Shown here: piece after piece, positions 16,405-24,665 of the stretch | Position numbering within the stretch: position 1 is the first letter of the stretch | Layout: each line of letters starts with the position of its first letter | Assembly (NCBI RefSeq): GCF_019090165.1 | Contig: NZ_JAHRIB010000045.1 | Location: 1 to 64,000, forward strand | DNA from: Streptomyces sp. BV286 | Lineage (GTDB): Bacteria; Actinomycetota; Actinomycetes; Streptomycetales; Streptomycetaceae | Length of the DNA stretch: 64,000 bases | Reading direction: 5' to 3' | Notes under the pieces: generated by a model | The model's input: the letters and a program-made list of their open reading frames with translations, nothing else | The model's database searches: none | What the model was told of the DNA's origin: nothing | Translations under genes and position numbers: made by a program

Positions 16405-16980
16405 GCCGCCGCCCCACCGCCCCGCCGCGAAGGCAGGGGGTGGGTCCGTTCTCGGGGCCGCCGACCGAGGGCGGGAGGATCGGGGTCGGCGGCCCGTTTC
16501 GCGCGGGAGAGCCGCCGTCCAGCGCGGGGCCTCCGAGAAGGGCCGGTACCAGTGGACTACCGGCACCCCCGCGCCGGGGAGCGTGCGAGGGGCGTCGGCG
16601 CGTGCACGCGGTTCACACGGGGCGCTTGGCAACGAATGCCATTTCGAAAACCGACCTCCGCGGACGGAGTTGACCGAGGTCGGCGTCGTCTTTCCCCCTA
16701 TGCACAGATGTTGCTGAAGTAGCTCAAGTGCCTTGTTGGGTGTGAGAGTTTTGTGCGAGGGTGAACTTCCTCGTACATGGCCAATGGCCAGGTCTGATTC
16801 GCTGCTCAGGATTCACCGTGCCGTCGGGCTCAAAAGGCTCACGGCCGACGGACGTCGAGTCGGTCGACGTCCCGGCCGCTTTCCGAACCACCAAGCCAAA
16901 AGGTACGCACCAACCCGGAGCTCCTTTTCGGCGGTCAGAACTCCTGTGTGCCACCTTGTGCCTTGGAAGGAAACCGCTCA
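16405..16980. other. Intergenic region upstream of sigma/lectin paralogue 2
   Basis: No gene seen. From about 16640 base composition becomes less GC-rich. CTCAAGTGCCTTGTTGG at 16723-16739 matches the pattern found before paralogue 1 at 7219-7235. GGAAGGA at 16965-16971 is the ribosome site of the next gene. Confidence 0.5.
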
Positions 16981-18840
16981 GTGCACACCCCCCACCCGCC
17001 CCGTCCGTCATATCCGCCCGACTCCGGTACCGCTCCCGGAGTAAGCGACGAGAGTCTGGCGGCGCTCCTCAGAGCCCAGCCGGAGGGCGACCCCACCCAC
17101 ACCGTCGCACTGCTGCTCGCCCGGCACTGGCAGCCGACACACGACTACGCGGTCATCTGCCTCGCTTCCTCGGCGAACGTCGCCTCGATGGTGACCGCTG
17201 CGGCCTTCCAGCAGGTCCTGGAACGCCTCAGGCGCGCCGGGTCCGGCGTCGCCCTGCGCCCTCAACTCCTCGTGGCCGTACGGGACATCATCAAGGCGTG
17301 GTCCGCGGAGGACCGTATATCCGCGGTGCTGCCCGATCTCCGGAAACCGGCCGGGGGTCGCGGTATGCGCGCGACGAAGTCCATGACCCCGGCGAATCGC
17401 AAGCTCGCGGAGCGTTCTTTCCAGGCTCTCCCGGGACTTGCCCAGTGCGTGCTCTGGCACACCGAGGTCGAGGCCGAGCACATATCCGTACCGGCCGGTC
17501 TGCTGGGTATGGATGCCGACATGGCGACGGCCGCGCTGGAGCAGGCCCGCGAGAAATTCCGTGAAGGCTGCGTACGCGCCCACCGCGAACTCGCGCCGAA
17601 CAAGGATTGCCGCTACTACAACCGTCTCCTGGATGTCCCGATTCGCCGCGGGGGAGCGTTGCTCCCCGATGTGCAGCAACATCTGCTGGAGTGCCGTTTC
17701 TGCCGATACGCGGCCGAACAACTGAGCCATTTCGAAGGCGGGCTGGGCGGACTGCTCGCCGAGGGTGTGCTCGGCTGGGGCGCCCGCCGCTATCTCGAGT
17801 CACGGCCCAGCCGCGGCAGCTCGGCGGCCAGGGCCGGCCGCTACACCGGCGGACGCCCGGGCGGCGGGGGCCGCCGCCGTCTGCTGTCCCAGTTCTCCAC
17901 CGGGCAGGGGCGGCACTCCTCCCCGGCCCCGCGGCACTCGAAGGCACTCCTGACCGGAGCCGGCGTGGTCTCCGCCGCCCTGCTCGCCACGGTCCTGGTG
18001 ACCAGCCTGTGGTCGCAGGACGAGGGCGGCGCCGACGACCCCTCCGCCTCCACCGGGGCGTCCAGCAGCCTCGCCCCCAGCCCCGGCGGGCAGGAACCGC
18101 CCGCCACCTCGTCGGCCCCGCCCAACTCGGCGGGCCTTCCCACGGGCCCCATCCGCACCCGGCTGCGCAACCTCGCCGCCGACCTCTGCCTCGACATCAA
18201 GGGCGGCCGGGCGAAGGCCGGCGCCGGCACCGAACTGGAGACGTGTTCGTCGGCCGAGACCCAGAAGTGGTCGTACGAGGAGGACGGGCTCCTGCGCAGC
18301 GGAGCCGACCCCGACCTGTGCCTCGACTCCCATGCGGACGCCGGAGTGGTCGTTCTGGGCCGCTGCGCCGGTGTGAGCGCCAAACGGGGCGACGACGTGC
18401 GGTACGACCTCACCGTGCAGGGTGAGTTGCTGCCCCGCCGGGAGGAAGGGCTCGCTGTCGCCCCCGCCTCCGGCGGCGCGGACGCGGAGGTGGTGGTGAA
18501 GATCCGCGACCGGAGCGACGACCAGCGCTGGCTGACCGACGCCGCCAAGGCCACTCCCGAGTCGCTGTCGATCGCGGGAACGGATGGGCCGTCCGCCCGG
18601 CCCACGGCCGACCCGTCGGCCGCCGACACACAGGTCGGCTCGGATCCCGCGTGCACCGCACCGGCCTGCGAGGCGCACCCGCGGTCCTCGGAGCCGGACG
18701 AGCCGGCGGAGCCGACCGCGTCCCCGGCGAGTCCCTACGCGCAGCGCCGCGTCACCACCGTCGGCGACTCGGGCCCGCTTCCCGCCGCGCCGCTGCCTGT
18801 GCTGCAGGTGGTGCGGTCGGTCACCGGAATCGGTCTGTGA
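16981..18840 (+). CDS. Membrane-anchored sigma-like/zinc-finger protein with ricin-type lectin domain (paralogue 2)
   Basis: A 619-residue paralogue of the protein at 7440 with the same plan and a shorter linker. It has sigma-like regions (VTAAAFQQVLERLRRAGSG; RSFQALPGLAQCVLWHTEVEA), a zinc motif HLLECRFC (H-x3-C-x2-C), and one membrane helix around residues 321-345 (VVSAALLATVLVTSLW). A ricin-like outer domain follows at about 390-520 (RLRNLAADLCLDI, QKWSYEEDGLLRS). The C-terminal tail is Pro/Ser/Thr-rich and lacks the Gly/Tyr repeats of paralogue 1. The GTG at 16981 has GGAAGGA nine bases upstream. Confidence 0.8.
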   Translation: MHTPHPPRPSYPPDSGTAPGVSDESLAALLRAQPEGDPTHTVALLLARHWQPTHDYAVICLASSANVASMVTAAAFQQVLERLRRAGSGVALRPQLLVAVRDIIKAWSAEDRISAVLPDLRKPAGGRGMRATKSMTPANRKLAERSFQALPGLAQCVLWHTEVEAEHISVPAGLLGMDADMATAALEQAREKFREGCVRAHRELAPNKDCRYYNRLLDVPIRRGGALLPDVQQHLLECRFCRYAAEQLSHFEGGLGGLLAEGVLGWGARRYLESRPSRGSSAARAGRYTGGRPGGGGRRRLLSQFSTGQGRHSSPAPRHSKALLTGAGVVSAALLATVLVTSLWSQDEGGADDPSASTGASSSLAPSPGGQEPPATSSAPPNSAGLPTGPIRTRLRNLAADLCLDIKGGRAKAGAGTELETCSSAETQKWSYEEDGLLRSGADPDLCLDSHADAGVVVLGRCAGVSAKRGDDVRYDLTVQGELLPRREEGLAVAPASGGADAEVVVKIRDRSDDQRWLTDAAKATPESLSIAGTDGPSARPTADPSAADTQVGSDPACTAPACEAHPRSSEPDEPAEPTASPASPYAQRRVTTVGDSGPLPAAPLPVLQVVRSVTGIGL

Positions 18841-19174
18841 CCGCGGGCCCCACGACACGACGTCCAGGGGGGTCCCGTACGCCAGGAAGCCGGTGACGTC
18901 ACGGACGGCCGCCGGCGCGGTCCGCTGCGCCGGGGCCGTCGCACGGGACCGGTTCCCGCCGCGAGGCGGCCGCGGCGTGTCCGGCGGAGGCGCGCGCCCG
19001 GGGACGAGGGGGTGGGCCTCGCGCAGCGCGGTGGTGTCCTCGTCGGCCGTCCCGGCGACGGTCACGCGGACGCCGTCGGGGAACAGCGGGGCGAGACCCG
19101 CTCCGGCCCTGCGGCCGCCCCGTGGGGTGGGGCGAGGGCCGGTACGTTCCGCGGCGCGGTGCCTGCCCGGGCGT
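18841..19174. other. Convergent intergenic region with possible terminator
   Basis: No gene seen. CCGGCGC (18912-18918) and GCGCCGG (18927-18933) can form a 7-bp hairpin between the lectin gene and the oppositely directed oxidase gene. Confidence 0.4.
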
Positions 19175-20344
19175 TCACGCGATCCCCTCCTCCAGGTCGT
19201 CGGCTCCGGGGCCCGCCGGGCCGGCGTGCCCCGACAGGGCGAGGGTGAGGTCGAGTTCGGCGAGCAGACAGCGGATGACGTGCTCGACGCCGGCCTGGCC
19301 GTCGAGGCCGAGCCCGTAGACGTACGGACGTCCGACGAGCACCGCCTCGGCGCCCAGCGCCAAGGCCTTGAAGATGTCGTCGCCCGTGCGGATCCCGCTG
19401 TCGAAGAGGACGGACAGCCGGTCCCCGGCCGCTTCGACCACCTTGGGCAGCGCGTCGGCGGCCGCGACGGAGCCGGCCACCTGGCGGCCGCCGTGATTGG
19501 AGACGACCACGCCGTCCATCCCGGCGTTGACGGCCCGCCGGGCGTCGTCCGGGTGCAGGATGCCCTTCAGGACGATCGGGCCGTCCCAGTTCTCCCGCAG
19601 GAACTCCAGGTCGGGCCACGTCTTCGCGGGGTCGGCGAACATCTGGACGAAGTGCATGACCGCCGCGTCGCGGTCCTCGTGCACCGGCTTGGCCAGGCCC
19701 GCCAGGAACGCCGGGTCGGAGAAGTAGTTGGCGGTTCCCACCCCGTGCAGGAACGGCAGGTACGCCTGGTCCAGGTCGCGCGGCCGCCACGCCAGCAACG
19801 GCGTGTCCAGCGTGACGAACAGCGCGGAGAATCCGGCCGCCTTCGCCCGGTCCAGGAAACTCTTCGTGACCTCGCGGTCCTTGGCCCAGTACAGCTGGAA
19901 CCAGCGCTCGCCGTCGCCCATTGCCTCCGCGACCTGTTCCATCGGCGTACTGGACGCCGAGGACAGGATGTACGGCACGCCCTGCGCGGCGGCGGCCCGC
20001 GCCGCCGCCGACTCGGCTTCCGGGTGCATGATCGACAGGACGCCGACCGGCGCGAGGGCGAGGGGCGCGGGCAGCGGGCGGCCCAGCACCTCGACGGACA
20101 GATCGCGTTCGTGGACGTCGCGCAGCATGCGGGGCACGATCCGGCGGCGGTCGAGCGCGGCCCGGTTCCCCCGCGCCGTGCTGCCGTTGCCCGCGCTGCC
20201 CGCCACATAGCCCACCGGGCCCGGGCCCAGCCGCTGTTCGGTCAGCTCCTCCAGCCGTGTCAGATCGGTGGGCAGCCGGGGCACCGCGCCCGTCATCCCG
20301 TTCAGATAGATCTCGTACTGGAAGTCCGCCCAGTGCTTCGTCAT
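19175..20344 (-). CDS. FMN-dependent alpha-hydroxy acid oxidase/dehydrogenase (lactate 2-monooxygenase-like)
   Basis: A 389-residue (beta/alpha)8-barrel flavoenzyme oxidising L-2-hydroxyacids such as L-lactate. The family signature VVSNHGGRQ contains the catalytic His and substrate Arg. FMN-binding segments include APVGVLSIMHPEAE, FDSGIRTGDDIFKALALGA and VLVGRPYVYGL. The length and the insert before the signature fit the lactate 2-monooxygenase/lactate oxidase branch. The ATG at 20344 was chosen since the protein there begins with the usual MTKHWADFQ; the frame stays open for 76 more codons without homology-like content. Confidence 0.87.
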   Translation of the reverse strand: MTKHWADFQYEIYLNGMTGAVPRLPTDLTRLEELTEQRLGPGPVGYVAGSAGNGSTARGNRAALDRRRIVPRMLRDVHERDLSVEVLGRPLPAPLALAPVGVLSIMHPEAESAAARAAAAQGVPYILSSASSTPMEQVAEAMGDGERWFQLYWAKDREVTKSFLDRAKAAGFSALFVTLDTPLLAWRPRDLDQAYLPFLHGVGTANYFSDPAFLAGLAKPVHEDRDAAVMHFVQMFADPAKTWPDLEFLRENWDGPIVLKGILHPDDARRAVNAGMDGVVVSNHGGRQVAGSVAAADALPKVVEAAGDRLSVLFDSGIRTGDDIFKALALGAEAVLVGRPYVYGLGLDGQAGVEHVIRCLLAELDLTLALSGHAGPAGPGADDLEEGIA

Positions 20345-20653
20345 CCGTACGTTCCGCCTCTCGCCTGGATCTCGCCGTCGAGACCGTGCCGTCGCTGCGG
20401 GAGACCGCGCGCTGTGGTGGCCTGTTCCCGCGACGATCCTGACGAGTGGGACATGATCCGTCCACCATGGGAGCGCACCCGGCATGCGTCCGGTGCGGCG
20501 GGTGCCGTGCGGGATGCTCGCAACACCGCCGCGCCCCGGCGCACATGAACGAGCGCAACGCGTCTCGCGCACCTTCCGGGCCGGCTTCTGCCCCTGAGCC
20601 CGCCGAGCAGAACCCGGGCTCGCGGCGCCGGCCGCGGCATCGGACTCGTGTGT
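20345..20653. other. Intergenic region, no gene seen
   Basis: About 310 bases between two minus-strand genes. It holds the oxidase promoter region. GAGCCC and GGGCTC near 20598-20623 could form a weak terminator for the gene at 20654. Confidence 0.4.
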
Positions 20654-21655
20654 CTAGCCGCGGAACGACACGCGTACGGCGACCGGTCGGCCCGTCGCGT
20701 CGAGGTCCGCCGACACCGGGTACCGGCCGTCGCCCTGGCCGGTCATCGCGCACAGCACGCGCGCGCCGCCGACCTCGACGGTTCCGGCCTCCAGTGCGGA
20801 TGCGCGGACCTGGCGCATGACCTGCCAGTGGTGGGAGTGCGGGCGGAAGTCCACCATCAGCCGACGCCGCGGATCGGCGTCCTTCCAGTCGAAGAGGGCG
20901 CCGGCCAGGCGCATCGCGTCCGTCATCGGCAGACCCGTCCAGCCCTTCACTCCGTCCTCGCCGGGTTCGCCCAGCCCGGGAGCCCCGAACTCCGCGGCGG
21001 CCTGCTCCTCGGCGGCGCCCCAGAACGCGACGTCGGCCAGCCCGTCGACCGGATCGTGGTGCCGCCAGGCGTTCAGCGCGTCGGCGTCTCCGAAGAACAG
21101 GCGGGCCCAGTCGACGCGCAGTTCCCCGAGGTCCACGGACTCGGCGGCGGGGCCGGGAGCGAGGGGAAGCACGATGCCGGCGCCTGTCGCCAGCACCGGC
21201 AGCGGCCGGTCGCGGGGCACCCCTCCGAGGGCCACCACCGGCACGCCGTGCATCAGGAAGCAGCCTCCGCCCCCAGCCACGCACCTCCGCACGCGCTCCC
21301 GGTGCGGCACCCGCTCGGCCGAGGCCTCCAGGGCGGCGTCGAGGCCGTGTTCCCTGCAGTGCGCGTCGAAGAGTTCGGTCAGCCGTGTGACCCCCGAAGC
21401 CGGAATGTCGTGGAGCGTCCGCCCGGGCTGCCGGTCGAAGGAGTGGGCCGCGGAGTCGGCGTCACGACCGGTGATGAGGAAGTCGGTCGCGGCGCTCACA
21501 TCGGCGGCGACCGCCGGCTCCTGGACGCCGAAGGCTCCCGGATCGACCAGCGCCGGTGAACGCTCCCCGCTCCACATACCCAGGTGACCGCCGTCGACGA
21601 TCACCAACTCACCGGACGGACAGGTGATCTCGCCCAGCCCGTAGATCTCTTCCAT
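20654..21655 (-). CDS. Conserved protein of unknown function
   Basis: A 333-residue soluble protein with no motif I recognise. It begins MEEIYGLGEITCPSGELVIVDGG and has no signal peptide or membrane segment. It contains WARLFFGDADALNAW and VDFRPHSHHWQVMRQ segments. Codon use is typical of the neighbours, so it is a real gene. The ATG at 21655 was chosen because the upstream extension is GC-shadow sequence. A DUF-type Streptomyces protein is likely; no function is offered. Confidence 0.7.
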   Translation of the reverse strand: MEEIYGLGEITCPSGELVIVDGGHLGMWSGERSPALVDPGAFGVQEPAVAADVSAATDFLITGRDADSAAHSFDRQPGRTLHDIPASGVTRLTELFDAHCREHGLDAALEASAERVPHRERVRRCVAGGGGCFLMHGVPVVALGGVPRDRPLPVLATGAGIVLPLAPGPAAESVDLGELRVDWARLFFGDADALNAWRHHDPVDGLADVAFWGAAEEQAAAEFGAPGLGEPGEDGVKGWTGLPMTDAMRLAGALFDWKDADPRRRLMVDFRPHSHHWQVMRQVRASALEAGTVEVGGARVLCAMTGQGDGRYPVSADLDATGRPVAVRVSFRG

Positions 21656-21920
21656 GGCCGGGCAGTCTACGAACGCCGTGTTCCCCGGCGGCCCCGGCGA
21701 CCGGAGCTGTCCGGATTTCGCTCCCGGGGCGGAGACTGCCGTCGAGGGACGCGGCCACCGACACGGCGGCCCTGCTCCCATCGACCGAGGTCTCCGCCCT
21801 CCGTTCCCAACCCTCCGCCATTTCCCAGCCTTCGCCCTCCGCGGCCCTGGGACCGGCGGCCGGATGCCGACTCCGCCGGTCGGATCACCGGGCGGCACGC
21901 GAACACTCCCTCGTGCGCGG

Positions 21921-22547
21921 TCAGTTGCCGCCGTGCTCGGTGCCAGGCTCGTCCCGCGGCTCGTCCGCCGACCGGTCGGGCCTGTCGCCGGGAGGGGCGG
22001 CCGGGGGAGCCTCGGCAGGGCGGTCCGGTCCGTCGGGTCCCTGGGCGCGGACCCGCTGTACGTGCTCCAGGGAGTCCCGCAACTCCGTGAGCCAGTCGTC
22101 CGCGTGGCGTTCGACGAGGCGTACGCACCAGGCGAGGGCGTCGCTGCGGCTGCGGGCGACACCTGCGGCGATCAGGGTGTCGAGCACCTGCCGCTGAGGC
22201 TGGCGCAGCCGGGTCATGACCGGGGCGGCGACATGCGTGAACAGGGCGCGTTCGGCGCCGCACTCGACGCCCCAGGAGACCTTCTTGCCGAAGCGGTGCT
22301 CGGCCTCCCGTGCGACGGCTACGCGGGTGTCGCGGGTGCGTTCACGGAACTCCTGGACGCGGGAGCCGACCGCCGCCTCCCGCTCGGCGTCCGAGGCGCC
22401 CTCGGTGAGCCGGGGTTCCGGGATGCGGCCGACGACGGTGATCTCCTCGCGGTCGACCGTGACCTCGCCCAGACTCTCGAAGAGGTCGTCGGGCAGGCGG
22501 CCGGCGAACCAGCCGCGCATCTTCTCGTGCTGTTCGGCTGTAATCAT
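21921..22547 (-). CDS. Conserved hypothetical protein
   Basis: A 208-residue protein. Residues 1-165 look like a compact helical domain (MITAEQHEKMRGWFAGRLPD; SRSDALAWCVRLVERHADDW), followed by a disordered Pro/Asp/Arg-rich tail. The middle (VARSRSDALAWCVRLV) resembles ribbon-helix-helix-type helices, but this is weak. The ATG at 22547 directly abuts a perfect inverted repeat, leaving no normal ribosome site, so a leaderless or repressor-controlled start is possible. Confidence 0.68.
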   Translation of the reverse strand: MITAEQHEKMRGWFAGRLPDDLFESLGEVTVDREEITVVGRIPEPRLTEGASDAEREAAVGSRVQEFRERTRDTRVAVAREAEHRFGKKVSWGVECGAERALFTHVAAPVMTRLRQPQRQVLDTLIAAGVARSRSDALAWCVRLVERHADDWLTELRDSLEHVQRVRAQGPDGPDRPAEAPPAAPPGDRPDRSADEPRDEPGTEHGGN

Positions 22548-22561
22548 GTAATCACGATTAC
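22548..22561. promoter_or_regulatory. Perfect inverted repeat at a start codon
   Basis: GTAATC-AC-GATTAC is a perfect 6+6 inverted repeat touching the ATG of the minus-strand gene ending at 22547. A protein bound here would cover the region where transcription or translation starts. Confidence 0.5.
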
Positions 22562-22854
22562 TCTTCGGCAGTCGGGGCGCAAGGGGTCCGTGCTCTGCTT
22601 GAAGCGGAATGTTTCAGGCCTATTGCTGAGCAGCGCATATCCGGCCAGCGCGTCACCTCGGCGGCCCGGCGCCCGCTCAGTTGCAGGGGCAGCCTGTTCG
22701 AATTCCGTAACTTCGCGCCACTGATTCAATACGCAAGGTTACTGAAACGCGTGGGGTCGACGTGTGTTTCCGTCGCGAACTCGGCAGACTCGCGCTCGCC
22801 GAACCGGCACACACCGAGCAGGTTCGGAGACACCCGAGCGGAAGGATGCACACA

Positions 22855-23283
22855 ATGCCGAACACCGCGCGCTGGGCAGCGACGATCACACTGGCGGCCA
22901 CCGCCGTCTGCGGTCCCCTCACCGGGACCGCCTTCGCCACCCCTTCGCCGACCGCGCTCTACGCCCCCTCGTCCCTGGTGCTCACTGTGGGCCACGGCGA
23001 GATCGCGGCCGAAGCCGCACCCGAACGCGCGGTCACCCTGAGCTGCGCGCCGACCGCTTCGGGGACCCACCCGGCCGCCGCGGCGGCATGCGGTGAACTG
23101 CGCGCGTCGGGCGGGGACTTCAGCGCCCTGCCGGCCAGAGACAACGTCATGTGCACCCGCGAATACGATCCCGTCGTCGTCACCGTCGACGGAGTCTGGC
23201 AGGGCAAGCGGGTCTCCTACGAACGCACCTTCTCCAACGAGTGCGTGAAGAACTCCTACGGGACGACCGTCTTCACGTTCTGA
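22855..23283 (+). CDS. Subtilisin inhibitor-like (SSI family) secreted protease inhibitor
   Basis: A 142-residue secreted inhibitor. The signal peptide is residues 1-28 ([18 protein letters not shown] then AFA). The mature domain has the SSI features: [16 protein letters not shown] at the N-terminus, paired cysteines, the reactive loop MCTREYDPV, and the C-terminal [12 protein letters not shown]. In SSI the P1 residue follows Cys-Pro; here it is Arg102 (C-T-R-E-Y), which predicts inhibition of trypsin-like enzymes. The ATG at 22855 has GAAGG nine bases upstream, while the in-frame ATG at 22846 abuts it. A strong terminator follows. Confidence 0.93.
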   Translation: MPNTARWAATITLAATAVCGPLTGTAFATPSPTALYAPSSLVLTVGHGEIAAEAAPERAVTLSCAPTASGTHPAAAAACGELRASGGDFSALPARDNVMCTREYDPVVVTVDGVWQGKRVSYERTFSNECVKNSYGTTVFTF

Positions 23284-23386
23284 GAGACCGGGGTCGCGCG
23301 GTCTGTCCGAGTGCGTCGACGGAGGCCCGCGGATGCGGATGGGGAGTGCGAGTCCCGTCGCGGACAGCCACGCGACCTCGCAACAG

Positions 23387-23425
23387 GGGCCGGTGGAGAC
23401 GGAGTGGGGCCGTCTCCGCCGGCCC
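23387..23425. terminator. Strong bidirectional terminator
   Basis: A 16-bp stem with one wobble: the arm at 23387-23402 pairs with 23410-23425. It lies between the SSI gene and the convergent small gene at 23431. Confidence 0.8.
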
Positions 23426-23430
23426 TGGCG

Positions 23431-23622
23431 TCATTGAGGAGCGCTGATGCGCCAGGCCCCCACCTCGTGGTGACCGGAGTCCTGGATCGCCGCCCCGTCG
23501 CCCGGCTTCAGCTCGTAGTGCTGGAGGTTCCCGCCCCAGTAGCGCAGGATCCGCCCCAGTTCCCGGGCGGCGTTCCCGTCCCAGGCGGTGTCTCCCATGT
23601 CGACCTCGAGAGTGAACTTCAT
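23431..23622 (-). CDS. Small conserved hypothetical protein (63 aa)
   Basis: A 63-residue protein starting MKFTLEVDMGDTAW and ending HHEVGAWRISAPQ. AAGGAG precedes the ATG by about eight bases, supporting a real gene. It is acidic and soluble with no signal peptide. The pattern GRILRYWGGNLQHYELKPGD suggests a small alpha/beta domain. No function is recognised. It is divergent from the tandem MerR regulator. Confidence 0.68.
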   Translation of the reverse strand: MKFTLEVDMGDTAWDGNAARELGRILRYWGGNLQHYELKPGDGAAIQDSGHHEVGAWRISAPQ

Positions 23623-23711
23623 ACCGAGCGCTCCTTTTCCGCTGCTGCTTCTGCCTCTGCTTCTGCGTGCCGCGCCGCCCTTCCATGACGTGGCGCGGCG
23701 CCTGCCCTGCC

Positions 23712-23729
23712 TTCAATCGTTTCATTGAA
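23712..23729. promoter_or_regulatory. Inverted repeat TTCAAT-6-ATTGAA
   Basis: An imperfectly AT-rich 6+6 dyad between the divergent 63-residue gene and the MerR regulator. It is a candidate operator or promoter element. Confidence 0.4.
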
Positions 23730-23828
23730 TTGCTTTGTGAGACTTGGGATGCCTCTGCTCCAGGCCGAAGCCACGTCGTACTCTGAAACCCTCAAATGTG
23801 GCTTCAGGGACGGTGTGAGGAGTCAGCG

Positions 23829-24542
23829 GTGGGCGAGCGACTGCGGGCCGTCGATCTCGCACGGGCGGCCGGTCTCTCCACGCAGCAGGTCCGCAACTAC
23901 GTCGAGACGGGCCTCCTGCCGCCCGTGGAGCGCACGGAAAGCGGCTACCGGGTGTTCACGGACGTGCACGCCCACGCGCTCACGGCCGCCCGCGCGCTGG
24001 CCGCCGGTCACGGCTGGCCGACGACGGGGGTCATCATGCGGGCCGTGCACGGCGGCGACCTGGAGGGCGCCCTCGCCGCACTGGACGCGAGCCACGCCGA
24101 ACTCCACCGGGAGCGGGGCGAACTCGCCGAGGCCCTGGGGGTCCTGGGCGCCTTGCCCCCGCTCGGCACCCTGCCGGCGGACCGCGGTGGTCTGCGGATC
24201 GGGGAGGTGGCCGACGTCGTCGGCGTCCACACCCCCGTGCTGCGCCTGTGGGAGACCCGCGGCCTGCTGCGACCCACCCGCGAGAAGTCCACCGGATACC
24301 GCCGCTACTCGGCGTCCGAGGTCCGGCTGGCGCGGATCGTCGTCCTCCTCCGGCGCGGCAACCACCCCTTCACCGCCATCGGTTCGCTGCTGTCCGAGCT
24401 GCGCTCCGGCGGCAGCCCCGAGCGCGTCCGGACCGAACTAGCCGGACGCGAGAGCGAGTTGCACCGCCGGAGCCTGACCCGGCTGCGGGGCTCGGCCGCC
24501 CTCGACGCGTATCTCGAACACCGACGGAAAACGTTTCAATAG
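23829..24542 (+). CDS. Regulator with two MerR-type DNA-binding domains
   Basis: A 237-residue protein. The first winged helix (RAVDLARAAGLSTQQVRNYV, with ESGYRVF) lies at residues about 5-75, and a second (LRIGEVADVVGVHTPVLRLW, with STGYRRYS) at about 120-190. Tandem MerR units in one chain are found in the TioE-like group. The GTG at 23829 has GAGGAG six bases upstream. There are no Cys residues for metal sensing. Its stop overlaps a LacI-type operator belonging to the downstream sugar operon. Confidence 0.82.
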   Translation: MGERLRAVDLARAAGLSTQQVRNYVETGLLPPVERTESGYRVFTDVHAHALTAARALAAGHGWPTTGVIMRAVHGGDLEGALAALDASHAELHRERGELAEALGVLGALPPLGTLPADRGGLRIGEVADVVGVHTPVLRLWETRGLLRPTREKSTGYRRYSASEVRLARIVVLLRRGNHPFTAIGSLLSELRSGGSPERVRTELAGRESELHRRSLTRLRGSAALDAYLEHRRKTFQ

Positions 24543-24626
24543 ATCTCCGCAGGTCGGCAGGCGTGCCCTGCCAGGCTCAACGGGCCGTGTGTGTCAGAGG
24601 TGTTGACCCCGCGTTGGAAACGTTTT
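24527..24626. promoter_or_regulatory. Pair of LacI-type operators (AAACGTTT)
   Basis: GAAAACGTTTC at 24527-24537 and GAAACGTTTT at 24617-24626 share the palindrome AAACGTTT, 89 bases apart. They sit directly before the sugar ABC operon that contains its own LacI-family gene at 28386, so DNA looping repression by that protein is likely. Confidence 0.72.
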
Positions 24627-24665
24627 AATTTCCCCTCACCCGACAACCAGAGGTGAGGAGGGCCC

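Noticed and set aside
14599..16632. Upstream extension of the cytochrome b frame
   Set aside because: The part before 14598 is antisense or out of frame to the ECF41 and toxin-antitoxin genes; only the downstream 580 codons are cytochrome b.
16440..16673. 77-codon plus-strand frame after the toxin gene
   Set aside because: Pro/Gly/Arg-rich with no ribosome site or plausible domain.
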